A program made the position numbers and the translations under genes. The notes under the pieces were generated by a model that saw nothing but the letters and a program-made list of their open reading frames with translations, was not told where the DNA came from and searched no databases. Of a stretch of 64,000 nucleotides of DNA, positions 1 to 10,540 are shown piece after piece; the first letter of the stretch is position 1, and each line of letters begins with the position of its first letter. This DNA is from Aeromonas caviae. GTDB taxonomy: Bacteria > Pseudomonadota > Gammaproteobacteria > Enterobacterales > Aeromonadaceae. Location: positions 9,528-73,527 of the forward strand of contig NZ_CDBK01000080.1 of the NCBI RefSeq assembly GCF_000819785.1, given 5' to 3'.

Positions 1-550
1 ACCCGGCGGTGGGCTTGATTTTGAACTCCGAGCGGACGAACTGGCTGATGCGGCCCTCGGTATAGGCCAGCAGCAGGTTGGCCAGCATGGTCTCGTCGAG
101 CTGGAAGCCCTGGCCTTCCCGCAGCCGTTTCTCGCGCAGTACCTGCTTGATCTGGGTCTCCAGCTTGTCGAACAGAATGCTGATGCGATCCCGCAGCCGA
201 TCGTGTTCGCCCAGCAGGGCATCGCCATTGAGAATGCGGGTGATGCCGGGGTTGCGCTCGGCGAACACCAGCAGCAGCTGCAGTATGTGATGGCAGCGGG
301 CCATGGTGTCCTTCTCTTCGGCCATGATCAGGTTGACCCGTGACAGCAGGGAATCCTCGATAAAGTCGATCAGCCCCTCGAACATCCTCGCCTTGCTGGG
401 AAAATGCCGGTAGAGGGCCGCCTCGGACACGCCCACCTCGGCCGCGAGGCGTGCCGTGGTGATGCGCTGGCCCGGGCTGGTTTCCAGCATGTGGGCGAGT
501 GCCTGCAGGATCTGATCGCGCCGACTCTGTTTCTGGTTACTGCTTGCCAT
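1..550 (-). CDS. slmA: Nucleoid occlusion factor SlmA (3' end cut by window edge)
   Basis: TetR-family DNA-binding protein that blocks FtsZ ring assembly over the nucleoid. Reading leftward from the ATG at 550 gives about 183 codons with no stop, against about 198 for the family, so only the last residues lie outside the window. The N-terminus ([13 protein letters not shown]) and the helix-turn-helix ([20 protein letters not shown]) are typical of SlmA. It follows dut in the same direction with a gap of about 70 bp, matching the enterobacterial coaBC-dut-slmA order, so it is probably cotranscribed with dut. Confidence 0.93.
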   Translation of the reverse strand, partial: MASSNQKQSRRDQILQALAHMLETSPGQRITTARLAAEVGVSEAALYRHFPSKARMFEGLIDFIEDSLLSRVNLIMAEEKDTMARCHHILQLLLVFAERNPGITRILNGDALLGEHDRLRDRISILFDKLETQIKQVLREKRLREGQGFQLDETMLANLLLAYTEGRISQFVRSEFKIKPTAG

Positions 551-620
551 GGATTCCCCTAAAAAAACAATGGCTTGATTCTATTATTTGGCACGTGCCC
601 CAGGGGGCCGTGTGGTCTTG

Positions 621-1079
621 TTATTGGCGACCAGAAGAACCAAACCCGCCTTCACCCCGTTCACTCAGATTGAATTCGTCGACCAGTTGGAAGCTGGCCT
701 GTACCACCGGCAGGATCACCAGCTGGGCGATGCGCTCGCCAGGCTGCATGGTGAAGCTGTCGTTGCCACGGTTCCAGACCGAGACCATCAACTGACCCTG
801 GTAGTCGGAGTCGATGAGGCCGACCAGGTTGCCCAGCACGATGCCGTGCTTATGGCCGAGGCCGGAGCGGGGCAGGATGGTGGCGCACAGACCCGGATCC
901 TGGATGTGAATGGCCAGCCCGGTCGGCACCAGCGTGGTGTCGCCAGGGGCCAGGGTCAGCGGGGCATCCAGCAGGGCGCGCAAGTCCATGCCAGCGGAGC
1001 CCGGTGTGGCGTAAGCGGGCAGCGGGAAGTCGGTGCCGATGCGGGCATCCAGGATTTTCAGTTCAATTTGTGTCGTCAT
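621..1079 (-). CDS. dut: dUTP diphosphatase
   Basis: Hydrolyses dUTP to dUMP and pyrophosphate, keeping uracil out of DNA and feeding dTMP synthesis. The 152-residue length is normal for the trimeric bacterial enzyme. Conserved motifs are visible in order: [10 protein letters not shown] near residue 28, [12 protein letters not shown] mid-protein, a [11 protein letters not shown] motif, GERIAQLVI, and the glycine-rich C-terminal motif V ([11 protein letters not shown]) that closes the active site. It lies 76 bp downstream of coaBC and upstream of slmA, all on the minus strand. Confidence 0.97.
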   Translation of the reverse strand: MTTQIELKILDARIGTDFPLPAYATPGSAGMDLRALLDAPLTLAPGDTTLVPTGLAIHIQDPGLCATILPRSGLGHKHGIVLGNLVGLIDSDYQGQLMVSVWNRGNDSFTMQPGERIAQLVILPVVQASFQLVDEFNLSERGEGGFGSSGRQ

Positions 1080-1155
1080 GAATCTTTTTCAATTGGATCG
1101 CCTGGCGATCGGGTGGTACTGCAGGAGCCTGGGGCTCCCGGCATGTTCAATGGGC

Positions 1156-2358
1156 TCAGGGTCGATAATGGCGTGCAATCAGGGCGACAAGATGACGGGC
1201 GAGCGTCAGCTTATCGGCCAGGGGCAGGGCGGCTTGACCCCCTTGCCAGAAGACGGTCAGGGCGTTGTCATCGGCATTGAAACCCTGGCCTGCACGGGAC
1301 ACATCGTTGGCTGCGATCATGTCCAGCCGCTTACGTCGAAGTTTGTCGAGGGCGTATTGTTCCACATCCACGGTTTCGGCGGCAAATCCGACGGTGAAGG
1401 GTTTGTCTGACAACGCCCCCACATCGGCGATGATGTCGGGGTTTTTGACCAGGGTCAGCTGCATCTGGTCGTTGTCGCCGGTCTTCTTGATCTTTTGCTC
1501 GGCCACCTGGGCGGGACGGTAGTCGGCGACGGCAGCGCAGCCGATAAAGAGGTCGCACTCACCGACCCGGCTCATCACTGCTTCGTGCATCTGCAGGGCA
1601 CTCTCCACATCGATGCGGGTAACGCCGGCCGGGGTGGTCAGTGCCACCGGGCCGCTCACCAGGGTCACCTCCGCGCCCGCTTCGCGCGCGGCGCGGGCGA
1701 TGGCGTAGCCCATCTTGCCGGAGCTGTGGTTGCTGATATAGCGCACCGGATCCAGCGCCTCGCGGGTCGGCCCGGCGGTGAGCAGCAGCCTGACGCCTGC
1801 CAGGAGCGGTTCGGCGGCGAGCTGCTGGCAGCAGCGTTCCACCAGTTCCAGGGGATCCAGCATCCGGCCCGGGCCCACATCGCCGCAGGCCTGGCTGCCG
1901 GAGTCTGGCCCCCACAGCTGAATGTCGCGCTCGGCTAGGGTCTGAAGGTTGGCCTGGGTAGCGGCGTTGCGATACATCTGCTGGTTCATGGCTGGCGCCA
2001 GGGCGACAGTCGCCGGGGTGGCCAGGCAGAGGGTGGTGAGCAGCTCGTCCGCCATGCCGGCGGCCATGCGGGCCATCAGGTTGGCGCTGGCGGGGGCGAT
2101 CAGCACCAGATCGGCCCACTTGGCCAGTTCGATGTGGCCCATGCCCGCCTCGGCAGCCGGGTCCAGCAGACTGTCGGCCACCGGGTGGCCTGAGACGGCT
2201 TGCAGGGTCAGCGGGGTGATGAACTCCTTGGCGGAGCGGGTCATCACCACTCGCACCTCGGCCCCCTGATCTTTCAGGCGACGTACCAGTTCGGCACTCT
2301 TGTAGGCGGCGATCCCGCCACTGACACCCAACAGGATGCGCTTATCGGCCAATCTCAT
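1156..2358 (-). CDS. coaBC: Bifunctional phosphopantothenoylcysteine decarboxylase / phosphopantothenate-cysteine ligase
   Basis: Catalyses two consecutive steps of coenzyme A synthesis: CTP-dependent joining of cysteine to 4'-phosphopantothenate, then FMN-dependent decarboxylation. The 400-residue fusion is the usual bacterial length. The N-terminal CoaC flavoprotein half shows [13 protein letters not shown] near residue 9 and the substrate-binding PAMNQQMY motif. The C-terminal CoaB half shows [19 protein letters not shown] and the KIKK segment. Divergent from radC, with 147 bp between the two starts, and first gene of the leftward coaBC-dut-slmA group. coaD, for the next-but-one pathway step, lies at 6.2 kb. 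Confidence 0.96.
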   Translation of the reverse strand: MRLADKRILLGVSGGIAAYKSAELVRRLKDQGAEVRVVMTRSAKEFITPLTLQAVSGHPVADSLLDPAAEAGMGHIELAKWADLVLIAPASANLMARMAAGMADELLTTLCLATPATVALAPAMNQQMYRNAATQANLQTLAERDIQLWGPDSGSQACGDVGPGRMLDPLELVERCCQQLAAEPLLAGVRLLLTAGPTREALDPVRYISNHSSGKMGYAIARAAREAGAEVTLVSGPVALTTPAGVTRIDVESALQMHEAVMSRVGECDLFIGCAAVADYRPAQVAEQKIKKTGDNDQMQLTLVKNPDIIADVGALSDKPFTVGFAAETVDVEQYALDKLRRKRLDMIAANDVSRAGQGFNADDNALTVFWQGGQAALPLADKLTLARHLVALIARHYRP

Positions 2359-2505
2359 CTGCTGCTTCTCTTCCGGCTCACTCTGACTGGTCGGCTAAGA
2401 TAGCACAGGCAATGGGTGGCGACAGAGGCTGACATGGGGGAGTTGTGGTCGGGCTCGCGGGATTCTTTGCTATGTTTTCTCTCAATAGCCATCAGGGAGA
2501 GACAA

Positions 2506-3180
2506 ATGAGCATCAAGGAGTGGCCGGAAGAGGAGCGCCCGAGGGAAAAGCTGCTGCGCCGAGGGGCGGCGACGCTCTCCGATGCCGAACTGCTGGCCAT
2601 CTTCTTGCGCACCGGGGTCAGTGGGTTGAGTGCGGTGGATCTCTCTCGCCAGTTGTTGCAGCAGTTTGGTTCCCTGCGGGCACTGCTGGGAGCCGAGCAG
2701 CAGGATTTTTGTGGCGCTCACGGGCTGGGACCTGCCAAGTATGCCCAGTTGCAGGCGGTACTGGAGATGGGGCGGCGCCATCTGGCCGAACAGTTGCAAC
2801 GGGGAGAGGCGCTCACCTCGCCCGGGCTTACCCGTGACTTTCTGCAAGCCCAGTTGCGGGATCGGGGGCGGGAGGTGTTCGCCCTGCTGCTGCTCGACAA
2901 CCAGCACAGGGTCATCCGGTTTGTCGAACTTTTTTACGGCACCCTCGACTCGGCGAGCGTCTGGCCCAGAGAAATCGTGCAGATCGCGCTCAAACATAAT
3001 GCAGCCGCCGTGATTCTGGCGCATAATCACCCGTCCGGCGTGGCCGAGCCCAGTCGGGCGGACCGCCAGATCACGGATCGGATCCTGGCCGCCCTGGCCC
3101 TGGTCGATATCAGAGTGCTTGATCACCTGGTGATCGGTGATGGCATCACGGTTTCTTTCGCAGAGCGTGGTTGGTTGTGA
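2506..3180 (+). CDS. radC: RadC/YeeS-type JAB-domain protein
   Basis: Member of the RadC family, historically linked to DNA repair; its biochemical role is unsettled. The start at 2506 ([17 protein letters not shown]) gives 224 residues, the usual size, and has a purine-rich AGGGAGAGA just upstream. The frame is open further upstream but that part is not family-like. An N-terminal helix-hairpin-helix region is followed by the JAB/MPN-type metal site, visible as HNHPSG followed by a downstream Asp in SRADRQITD. It lies directly upstream of rpmB-rpmG, as in enterobacteria. Confidence 0.93.
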   Translation: MSIKEWPEEERPREKLLRRGAATLSDAELLAIFLRTGVSGLSAVDLSRQLLQQFGSLRALLGAEQQDFCGAHGLGPAKYAQLQAVLEMGRRHLAEQLQRGEALTSPGLTRDFLQAQLRDRGREVFALLLLDNQHRVIRFVELFYGTLDSASVWPREIVQIALKHNAAAVILAHNHPSGVAEPSRADRQITDRILAALALVDIRVLDHLVIGDGITVSFAERGWL

Positions 3181-3202
3181 CTGGGCTCTGGCACTGTATT
3201 AG

Positions 3203-3231
3203 TTGATCTTTGATCACGGATGCTGTATAAA
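3203..3231 (+). promoter_or_regulatory. Probable sigma70 promoter of rpmB-rpmG
   Basis: TTGATC at 3203-3208 and TATAAA at 3226-3231 are separated by exactly 17 bp, a near-ideal sigma70 arrangement, about 85 bp upstream of the rpmB start. Called from sequence match and position only. Confidence 0.6.
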
Positions 3232-3316
3232 ATGCCGCCTTCTGTTTGCCCCGCAATCGAAGGCCAGCGGGGCAGATATTTGCTCGAGCAATGAAGTAAG
3301 ATTTGGAGAGACTGAC

Positions 3317-3553
3317 ATGTCTAGAGTATGCCAAGTAACCGGCAAGCGCCCGGCAGTTGGTAACAACCGTTCGCACGCTAACAACGCTACCAAGCGTCGT
3401 TTCCTGCCGAACCTGCACACTCACCGTTTCTGGGTTGAGAGTGAAAAACGCTTCGTGAGCCTGCGCGTATCCGCAAAAGGCATGCGTATCATCGACAAGC
3501 GCGGCGTTGAAGTGGTTCTGGCTGAACTGCGTGCCAGCGGCGTTAAGGTATAA
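3317..3553 (+). CDS. rpmB: 50S ribosomal protein L28
   Basis: Large-subunit ribosomal protein. The ATG at 3317 ([17 protein letters not shown]) gives 78 residues, the standard length, with a GGAGAG ribosome-binding site at 3305-3310. The frame is open upstream to 3203, but that extension covers the promoter and is not L28-like. The conserved [12 protein letters not shown] and C-terminal region are present. Followed 11 bp later by rpmG in one transcription unit. Confidence 0.98.
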
Positions 3554-3564
3554 GGAATTAGATC

Positions 3565-3732
3565 ATGGCTAAAGGTATTCGCGATAAGATTCGCCTGAAC
3601 TCCAGCGCCGGTACTGGTCACTTCTATACCACTACCAAGAACAAGCGCACCATGCCCGAAAAAATGGAGATCAAGAAATTTGATCCCGTGATTCGTCAGC
3701 ATGTGATCTACAAAGAAGGCAAAATCAAGTAA
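3565..3732 (+). CDS. rpmG: 50S ribosomal protein L33
   Basis: Small (55-residue) large-subunit protein. Reads [18 protein letters not shown] through to KEGKIK and a TAA at 3730-3732. It lacks the paired zinc-binding cysteines found in some L33 paralogues, like the E. coli protein. It lies 11 bp after rpmB and ends just before a strong terminator. Confidence 0.98.
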   Translation: MAKGIRDKIRLNSSAGTGHFYTTTKNKRTMPEKMEIKKFDPVIRQHVIYKEGKIK

Positions 3733-3750
3733 TTACTTGGTTTCGCTGCA

Positions 3751-3779
3751 AAAACCCGGCCTCGTGCCGGGTTTTTTTA
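3751..3779 (+). terminator. Rho-independent terminator of rpmB-rpmG
   Basis: Stem ACCCGGC / GCCGGGT with a five-base loop (CTCGT), followed by seven T residues, 20 bp after the rpmG stop. Confidence 0.93.
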
Positions 3780-3822
3780 TGGCTGGAATTCAGTACACTG
3801 CCGATTCGAAGGGAGGCTAGCC

Positions 3823-4278
3823 ATGTTCAAACTGAGCCGCAAAGGCTGGAACAACGTGATCATCGTGGTCGTGTTGATCGTCATTACCCTGTTGCACCGA
3901 CTGGAGCAGGCCCAGCAGGAGAACAGTGCCAAACGCGCGCGTCCGCTGTTGCCGGAGAGCGCCGTGGTGCTGACCTGGCAGGGGCCGAGCTGGCAGATAG
4001 AGCGTATCGGCCAGGGCTGGCGCAGCGCGCCGGATCTGGGGCTTGGCAGCGCCCAGCTGGCGGCCCGCATCGAGATGTGGCAAGGCTGGCTGCTGCCCCC
4101 CGGCGAGCCCGTGCGCGGCACCCCGGTGACCCTCAAGATCTGGATCGCCGGACAGAGTGATCCGGTGGAAGTCGGGCTCTATCAGGACGACGGCAAGTTT
4201 GCCGCTCTGCTGCCCTCCTCGACCTGGCTCAGCCTGAGTCAGGCGCAATACCGTGACCTGATGCGTCCCATTCCCTGA
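3823..4278 (+). CDS. Conserved hypothetical single-pass membrane protein
   Basis: 151 residues, function not recognised. Residues about 12-24 form a strongly hydrophobic helix ([13 protein letters not shown]) after a basic N-terminus (FKLSRKGWN), so it is probably anchored in the inner membrane with a periplasmic domain of about 120 residues. The start has a GGGAGG ribosome-binding site at 3811-3816. It ends 20 bp before mutM in the same direction and is probably cotranscribed with it. I see no catalytic motif. Confidence 0.75.
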   Translation: MFKLSRKGWNNVIIVVVLIVITLLHRLEQAQQENSAKRARPLLPESAVVLTWQGPSWQIERIGQGWRSAPDLGLGSAQLAARIEMWQGWLLPPGEPVRGTPVTLKIWIAGQSDPVEVGLYQDDGKFAALLPSSTWLSLSQAQYRDLMRPIP

Positions 4279-4298
4279 ACGAGAACGAGAGATCGCCC

Positions 4299-5111
4299 AT
4301 GCCTGAATTACCGGAAGTCGAAGTCAGCCGCCAGGGCATCTCCCCCTGGCTTACCGGCATCAAGGTGACCCGCGTGGTGGTGCGGGACGGCCGCCTGCGT
4401 TGGCCCGTGCCCGGCGAGATCCAGGAGCTGGTGGATCTCGTCATCCACCGCGTCAGCCGCCGCGCCAAATACCTGTTGCTGGAGACCGACTTCGGCACCG
4501 CCATCCTGCATCTCGGGATGTCCGGCAGCCTGCGGGTGCTGGACATCGGCACCCCGGCCGAGAAGCACGATCACGTGGATATCGAGCTGGCCAACGGCAA
4601 GCTGCTGCGGCTCAACGATCCGCGCCGTTTTGGCGCCCTGCTGTGGACCCGCGAACCGGCCGAGGCCCATGCCCTGCTCGCCAAGCTGGGGCCGGAACCC
4701 CTCACCGACGCCTTCCATGCCGATTACCTGCGGGAGCGGGCGAAGGGGCGCAGCACCGCCATCAAGCAGTTCCTGATGGACAACCACGTGGTGGTCGGGG
4801 TAGGCAACATCTACGCCAACGAGGCGCTCTATGCCGCCGGCATTCATCCCAGGCGGGCGGCGGGCAACATCAGCGCCGAGCGGCTGGGCACCCTAGTGAG
4901 CGAGATCAAGCGGGTGTTGGCCGAGGCCATTCGCCAGGGGGGCACCACCCTCAAGGATTTCACCAGCGCCGACGGCAAGCCGGGCTATTTCGTCCAGCAG
5001 CTGCAGGTTTACGGCCGTGGCGGCCAGCCCTGTTTCCACTGCCACACCCTGCTCACCGAGGTGAAGATGGGCCAGCGAACCACGGTGTTCTGCTCCCACT
5101 GCCAACGCTGA
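4299..5111 (+). CDS. mutM: Formamidopyrimidine-DNA glycosylase
   Basis: Base-excision repair enzyme that removes 8-oxoguanine and formamidopyrimidines and nicks the strand. 270 residues. The catalytic N-terminus MPELPEVE (Pro after Met is the nucleophile) is intact, as are the helix-two-turn-helix ([15 protein letters not shown]) and the C-terminal four-cysteine zinc finger (CFHC, then CSHC). Start ATG at 4299. The location after rpmG follows the enterobacterial order. Confidence 0.97.
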   Translation: MPELPEVEVSRQGISPWLTGIKVTRVVVRDGRLRWPVPGEIQELVDLVIHRVSRRAKYLLLETDFGTAILHLGMSGSLRVLDIGTPAEKHDHVDIELANGKLLRLNDPRRFGALLWTREPAEAHALLAKLGPEPLTDAFHADYLRERAKGRSTAIKQFLMDNHVVVGVGNIYANEALYAAGIHPRRAAGNISAERLGTLVSEIKRVLAEAIRQGGTTLKDFTSADGKPGYFVQQLQVYGRGGQPCFHCHTLLTEVKMGQRTTVFCSHCQR

Positions 5112-5224
5112 AAGTGGGATTTTTGAGCCGGAACCGGCCAAGTTGTAAGAGAGTATTTCCGGTCTGTTGAAGCGGCGTCAGCCCATGACTACTATCTCGC
5201 CAGTTCAGGCTGCGAGGTAATAAA

Positions 5225-6160
5225 ATGACAGCTAAATCAATAGACTGGGAACATTTATCCCGGCAGGGGCACTATTGTGCCCACGATATGGCCCGCTTCC
5301 TCTATCCCGAAGACAGCGCCCGCAAGACCTTCAATCGCGGCAAGTTTTTGCTGCGCAGTCTGCTCTACCGTGCGCAGTTGAACCGGGTGTTCGAGCTGTT
5401 CCAGAGCGCCCCCCTGCGGGCGCTTCCCGCCCGCCACCCCGAGCTGCTCGACAAGCCGATGCGCCCCTATCGCTTCGCCTGCTCGACGGTGAACCAGCGG
5501 GTCAAGATGGTGGAGGATCACTACCGCCTGCTGCTGGGCCTGTACCCCGAGCTCATCGACCCGCTCTATCTGGGGGAGGGGATAGTGCTGGGCCATTATC
5601 CCGATGGCGGCTGGCGCATCGTGCTGCGTCACGACGGCACCTTCCGCAGGGAGGCGGAGCTGGCGCTCTCCATCGTCAACGCGCGGGGGGAGCGACTCTA
5701 CAGCTGTGCCTTCTCCCTGGCGGGCAACGAACAGGAGCTGGCCCTGGTGATCGGGTCGGTGCAGGGGCCAGAGCCCTGTGTCGAGCAGCCCCAGGAGCAG
5801 GTGCGGGCATTGACCCGGACGGGTCAGGGTCTGAGACCCAAGTCGCTGGTGGTGATGCTGGTGATGGCGCTGGCCGGGGCCATGGGGGCCCACCGGGTCT
5901 GTGCGGTGCGCATGAAGGCCCACATCTTCCAGGCAAGACGGTACAGCAAGAAGAAGAAAGCCTGCCTGCAGGCGGACTACGACGAGCTGTGGCAGGAGTT
6001 TGGCGCCCTCGATCAGGACGCCAACTTCGTGCGGCTGCAACCCGTGGTGCGCAAGCCGCTGGAGGAGATCGCCTCCAAGAAGCGGGCCATGTACCGGCGC
6101 CGTTACGAGTGGCTCGATCAGCTGGAGCTGGCGATCCGCCAGCAGTTTGCCCGCAGCTAG
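5225..6160 (+). CDS. VirK/YbjX-type DUF535 protein
   Basis: 311 residues matching the DUF535 family, which includes Shigella VirK and E. coli YbjX. Family-like features are the central YPELIDPLYLG segment, a GGWRIVLRHDG stretch and a basic region (RRYSKKKKACLQADYDELW) near residue 240. Members have been linked to envelope stress and antimicrobial-peptide resistance; the molecular activity is unknown. It stands alone, with a gap of 113 bp after mutM, and is followed by a hairpin shared with the convergent coaD. Confidence 0.8.
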   Translation: MTAKSIDWEHLSRQGHYCAHDMARFLYPEDSARKTFNRGKFLLRSLLYRAQLNRVFELFQSAPLRALPARHPELLDKPMRPYRFACSTVNQRVKMVEDHYRLLLGLYPELIDPLYLGEGIVLGHYPDGGWRIVLRHDGTFRREAELALSIVNARGERLYSCAFSLAGNEQELALVIGSVQGPEPCVEQPQEQVRALTRTGQGLRPKSLVVMLVMALAGAMGAHRVCAVRMKAHIFQARRYSKKKKACLQADYDELWQEFGALDQDANFVRLQPVVRKPLEEIASKKRAMYRRRYEWLDQLELAIRQQFARS

Positions 6161-6184
6161 GCGTGCAGTGCGTTGATGCAACCA

Positions 6185-6220
6185 GGGCTACCCGCGGGTG
6201 CGGGTAGCCCTTGTTCGTTT
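6185..6220. terminator. Hairpin between convergent DUF535 gene and coaD
   Basis: Perfect 11-bp stem GGGCTACCCGC / GCGGGTAGCCC with a GGGT loop, followed on the plus strand by an interrupted T tract. It sits in the 79-bp convergent gap and may serve both genes. Confidence 0.75.
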
Positions 6221-6239
6221 CTGCCCATCAGGGGAGGGA

Positions 6240-6875
<636 letters not shown>

Positions 6876-6943
6876 TCAGGCAAGAATACCCGCATCGCGC
6901 ATCAAGCCTCCTTCGCTGGTGACAGGGAGCATAGGGATTTTTT

Positions 6944-7987
6944 ATGAAACGTATTCTGGTAGTCCGCAATGACAAGATTGGTGACTTCATGCTGGCGTGG
7001 CCGAGCTTTGCCATGCTCAAGCGCTCCATGGAGTGTCATGTGACTGCCCTGGTTCCCGCCTACACGGCGCCCTTGGCCCGCCTCTGCCCCTGGATCGACG
7101 AGATCATCCTGGATCCGGGTGCCCGGGCCGACAAGGAGCAGCAACGCGCCCTGCTGGCGCGCATCAAGGCGGCCGCCTTCGATGCTTCCATCTGCCTCTT
7201 CTCCAACACCCGCAATGCCAAGCTGGTGTGGAAGGCGCACATTCCCTACCGGCTGGCCCCGGCCACCAAGCTGGCCCAGGTGCTCTACAACCAGCGCCTG
7301 GTGCAGCGCCGCTCCCGCTCCCAGAAGCCGGAGTACGAATACAACCTGGATCTGGTGCGCCGCTTCCTCGCCGATCAGCATCAGACCGTGGTAGAGCCAC
7401 AGGGCCCCTACCTCGACTTCGACCCCGAGAGCCTGCTGCAGGTGCGCGAGCAGGTTGCCGCCCGTCTCAGGCTCGACGCCAGCCGCCCCTGGCTGATGGT
7501 GCATGCGGGCAGCGGCGGCTCGGCCAACAACCTCTCCATCGAGCAGTACTCGCGCCTCATCATCAAGCTCAACCAGGCCTGTCCCGAGTTGCAGTGCGTG
7601 CTGACGGCAGGCCCGGGGGAGGAGGGGAAGGCGGAGCAGTTGGCGGCCGAATTGCTGGCCCATGGGGGCAACGGCTGGATCTATCGTTCCGACGAGGGGT
7701 TGCCGAAGTTCTGCCAGGTGATGGCCAACGCCGCCCTGTTCGTGGCGGGCAGCACTGGGCCCCTGCACATCGCCGCGGCCATGGACGTGCCGACCGTCGG
7801 TTTCTTCCCGGCACACCGTTCGGCGACGCCGCTGCGCTGGCGGCCGCTCAACGGCGAGGGGCGCCATCTGCCCTTCAGCCCGCCGGAAGACAGCGACCAC
7901 CCGGAGGACATGAGCCAGCTCGATCCCAAGGCCATGGCGGCGGCGATCGCCCGCTGGGCGCCGCCCTTCTGGCGCGCCGAGCGCTGA
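6944..7987 (+). CDS. Glycosyltransferase family 9 (heptosyltransferase-like)
   Basis: 347 residues with the GT9 fold: N-terminal motif ILVVRNDKIGDFML as in ADP-heptose:LPS heptosyltransferases, and the C-terminal donor-binding motif GSTGPLHIAAAMDVPTVGFF. Placement beside waaE, waaF and waaA implies a role in the inner core of lipopolysaccharide, acting at the cytoplasmic face of the inner membrane. The exact acceptor cannot be told from sequence, so no symbol is given. Divergent from coaD with a 221-bp intergenic region; followed by a strong hairpin. Confidence 0.85.
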   Translation: MKRILVVRNDKIGDFMLAWPSFAMLKRSMECHVTALVPAYTAPLARLCPWIDEIILDPGARADKEQQRALLARIKAAAFDASICLFSNTRNAKLVWKAHIPYRLAPATKLAQVLYNQRLVQRRSRSQKPEYEYNLDLVRRFLADQHQTVVEPQGPYLDFDPESLLQVREQVAARLRLDASRPWLMVHAGSGGSANNLSIEQYSRLIIKLNQACPELQCVLTAGPGEEGKAEQLAAELLAHGGNGWIYRSDEGLPKFCQVMANAALFVAGSTGPLHIAAAMDVPTVGFFPAHRSATPLRWRPLNGEGRHLPFSPPEDSDHPEDMSQLDPKAMAAAIARWAPPFWRAER

Positions 7988-8008
7988 GAGCGCACACAGA
8001 ACATACAG

Positions 8009-8034
8009 ACAGGGCCCCACGGGGCCCTGTCTTG
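8009..8034 (+). terminator. Hairpin after the GT9 gene
   Basis: Perfect stem GACAGGGCCCC / GGGGCCCTGTC with an ACG loop, then CTTGT. The T tract is short, so termination efficiency is uncertain. Confidence 0.65.
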
Positions 8035-8039
8035 TATGG

Positions 8040-8325
8040 GGATGCGCCCTGCTGGCAGGCCAGCCTACCGGGCGTGGCTCCCGACAGCCCCCTTGACGGG
8101 CCTGCCCGGGCCCCGGGCAGGGGAAACTTGCGGTATAAGCCGGAGTCGGGTCATGTTGCCAATATCCATGCATTCGGCTTATAGCGGCCAGTTTTCGTCC
8201 GTGGCGCCCAGGTTTGCGCCGTGAGCGGCCCCGCGAGGGCTGCGCCCGCTCCATGGCAATGGGGTTCACCCCTTGTCCCGCTGGAACAAGGGGTGAGTCA
8301 TGAATGAGATCTGTGGGGCGATGCC
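8040..8325. other. Intergenic gap with an 11-bp hairpin
   Basis: No gene seen. The only structure noted is a perfect 11-bp inverted repeat TCACCCCTTGT / ACAAGGGGTGA (8266-8276 and 8286-8296) just past the 3' end of waaE. It has no T tract on either strand. It may act as an mRNA 3'-end structure for the convergent genes. Confidence 0.5.
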
Positions 8326-9159
8326 CTATTTCGGCTGCTGGGGCTGCTGGCGAACCCAGAGATCGGCGTATTTGACGAAGGTGGAGTGGGCGGAGAGGAT
8401 GGCCAGCAGCAGGCCCTGCTTGCCGTCGAGGAAACCGGCCTTGAGCAGGTACATCTTGAGGAAGCAGCCGACGGCGTGGACTAGCCCCTGGCCGAGTGAT
8501 CCCTTCTTGCCGCGGGCGGTGCGCTGATCGGCCCATGCGCGGGCATAGCCGGCGGATTTGACCAGGTAGTGTTCCAGATCCCGGTAGGTGTAGTGGAGGA
8601 GGTCGCCCTGCAGGTTGACGATCTTCATGTTGGCGCGCACCTCCACCTTCTCGTGTACCAGCGCCTCGTTGTAGCCGGTCAGCGCCTTGGGGTAGAGGCG
8701 CAGCACCCGATCCGGGTACCAGCCGCTGTGGCGGATGAAGCGACCGAACACCCAGGAGAGGCGCGGGATGGAGTAGATGGTGTCGCTGGCCGGGTTGGCC
8801 ATGACCCCCTGGATGGCTTCCCTGAGTTCGGGGGTGAGCCGCTCGTCCGCGTCCAGCCACAGCACCCACTCCGACTGGACATGGGACTGGGCGAGGCGGC
8901 GCTGACGGCCGAAACCGGGCCAGGTGGTGTTGACGAAGAAGCGGGCGCCAAATTCGGCGGCGATGGCCGGGGTGTCATCCTGACTGCCGGAGTCGAGAAT
9001 GACGATTTCATCCGCCAGGCCTTCGAGGGAGGCGAGGCAGGCACGGAGGTTGTCGGCTTCGTTCTTGACGATCAGGACGGCCGCCAGGGTCGGTTTTTTC
9101 ACAGGCAAGGGACTCTTGTTGGTGCCCGGCGGGCGGGTCATGCTCGGATTGGCGCCCAT
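8326..9159 (-). CDS. waaE: WaaE/KdtX-type core glycosyltransferase (GT2)
   Basis: 277 residues. GT-A fold family 2 signatures: [18 protein letters not shown] near residue 27, [11 protein letters not shown], and the DXD-like WLDADERL. These match the WaaE/KdtX group, which adds a beta-1,4-glucose to the inner-core heptose I in Serratia, Klebsiella and Aeromonas. Start choice is uncertain: ATG at 9159 or the in-frame ATG at 9141, both upstream of the conserved core. Convergent with the GT9 gene and divergent from waaF with a 282-bp gap. A hydrophobic C-terminal stretch suggests membrane association. Confidence 0.85.
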   Translation of the reverse strand: MGANPSMTRPPGTNKSPLPVKKPTLAAVLIVKNEADNLRACLASLEGLADEIVILDSGSQDDTPAIAAEFGARFFVNTTWPGFGRQRRLAQSHVQSEWVLWLDADERLTPELREAIQGVMANPASDTIYSIPRLSWVFGRFIRHSGWYPDRVLRLYPKALTGYNEALVHEKVEVRANMKIVNLQGDLLHYTYRDLEHYLVKSAGYARAWADQRTARGKKGSLGQGLVHAVGCFLKMYLLKAGFLDGKQGLLLAILSAHSTFVKYADLWVRQQPQQPK

Positions 9160-9441
9160 TCTAGCCTAAAACCCCGCGCGGGGCATGACCCGAGGGCCCG
9201 GTGGGCCCGCTTTTGAATGCGGGGGAAGGGAGATCTCTGCTACCCGGCAGTCGGTGGCCCAGGGCTCGCTGTGTCCGGGTCGAAGAGGGCCTCAGGAGGG
9301 ATGCGCGGGGGAGCAGATCCTGCCAGGTAGGCGTTTTGCGGGAGCAGACGGGAATCTTCTGTTATTTCTTCGGCCTTTCTTGGGGCATAATCTCGCCCAG
9401 TAACGATCAACAGCCGGGCCAGTCCCGAGAGAAGACGCGCG

Positions 9442-10539
9442 ATGAAGATATTGGTGATCGGCCCCTCCTGGGTCGGCGACATGGTGATGTCCCAGAGCCT
9501 CTACAAGGCGCTCAAGAGCAACCACCCGGGCAGCGAGCTCCATGTGATGGCGCCGGCCTGGTGCGTTGCGCTGCTGGAGCGCATGCCCGAGGTGGACAAG
9601 GCCATCCCCATGCCGCTTGGCCACGGTGACTTCAAGCTGGGGGCACGCCGCCGCCTTGGCAAGCAGCTGGCCGCCGAGCAGTACGATCAGGCCATCATCC
9701 AGCCCAACTCCATGAAGTCGGCCCTCATCCCCTGGTTTGCCAGGATCCCGGTGCGCACCGGCTGGAAGGGGGAGCACCGCTTCGGTCTGCTCAACGACAT
9801 GCGCAACAACAAGCAGGCCTTCCCGCTGATGGTGGAAGGCTATGTGGCTCTGGCCTACCCCAAGGGGCAGATGAAGAGTCGGGACGACATTCCCGCTATT
9901 CCCCATCCCTCCCTGAACGTGGATCTCATCAACCAGGGCAAGGCGCTGGAGCGGCTCGGCCTGAATCGTGCCCGCCCCGTGCTGGTGCTCTGTCCGGGGG
10001 CCGAGTTCGGCCCGGCCAAACGCTGGCCGGAGGGGCACTACGCCGTGGTGGCGCAAAAGCACCTCGACGAGGGGTGGCAGGTGTGGATCTTCGGTTCGGG
10101 CAAGGACGTGGACGTGGCCAACACCATCCGCGATCGGATCAACCCCCTGTCGCGCCCCAACTGCCACGTGCTGGCGGGCAAGACCAGCCTGCACGAGGCG
10201 ATCGATCTGATGGCGCTGGCCGGTCGGGTCATCGCCAACGACTCGGGCCTGATGCACGTGGCGGCCGCCCTCAACCGGCCGCTGATCGGCGTCTACGGCT
10301 CCACCTCGCCCCTCTATACCCCACCGCTGGCGGACAGGGTCGAGATCGTCCACACCGACATCGAGTGCCGCCCCTGCTTCAAGCGCACCTGCAAGTTCGG
10401 CCACCTCAAGTGCCTGATCGAGCTGATGCCGGAACAGGTCATCGAGGCGGGAAATCGGCTGGAGCGTGGGGAAACGGCAGATCTGACCATAGTGCGGCAG
10501 CCGGTGGAATCCTCCGCTGCTGTACCAGGTAATAGCTAG
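9442..10539 (+). CDS. waaF: ADP-heptose:LPS heptosyltransferase II
   Basis: Adds the second heptose to the lipopolysaccharide inner core from ADP-L-glycero-D-manno-heptose. 365 residues with WaaF hallmarks: MKILVIGPSWVGDMVMSQSL at the N-terminus, PGAEFGPAKRWPEGHYA mid-protein, and NDSGLMHVAAALNRPLIGVYG near residue 270. The C-terminal cysteine-rich segment (CRPCFKRTCKFG) is usual for WaaF. It ends one base before the waaA start, indicating cotranscription. Confidence 0.95.
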   Translation: MKILVIGPSWVGDMVMSQSLYKALKSNHPGSELHVMAPAWCVALLERMPEVDKAIPMPLGHGDFKLGARRRLGKQLAAEQYDQAIIQPNSMKSALIPWFARIPVRTGWKGEHRFGLLNDMRNNKQAFPLMVEGYVALAYPKGQMKSRDDIPAIPHPSLNVDLINQGKALERLGLNRARPVLVLCPGAEFGPAKRWPEGHYAVVAQKHLDEGWQVWIFGSGKDVDVANTIRDRINPLSRPNCHVLAGKTSLHEAIDLMALAGRVIANDSGLMHVAAALNRPLIGVYGSTSPLYTPPLADRVEIVHTDIECRPCFKRTCKFGHLKCLIELMPEQVIEAGNRLERGETADLTIVRQPVESSAAVPGNS

Positions 10540-10540
10540 C

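Noticed and set aside
6902-8869. A 655-codon minus-strand frame spanning the GT9 gene and part of waaE
   Set aside because: It crosses two recognised glycosyltransferases and an intergenic hairpin and has no family resemblance.
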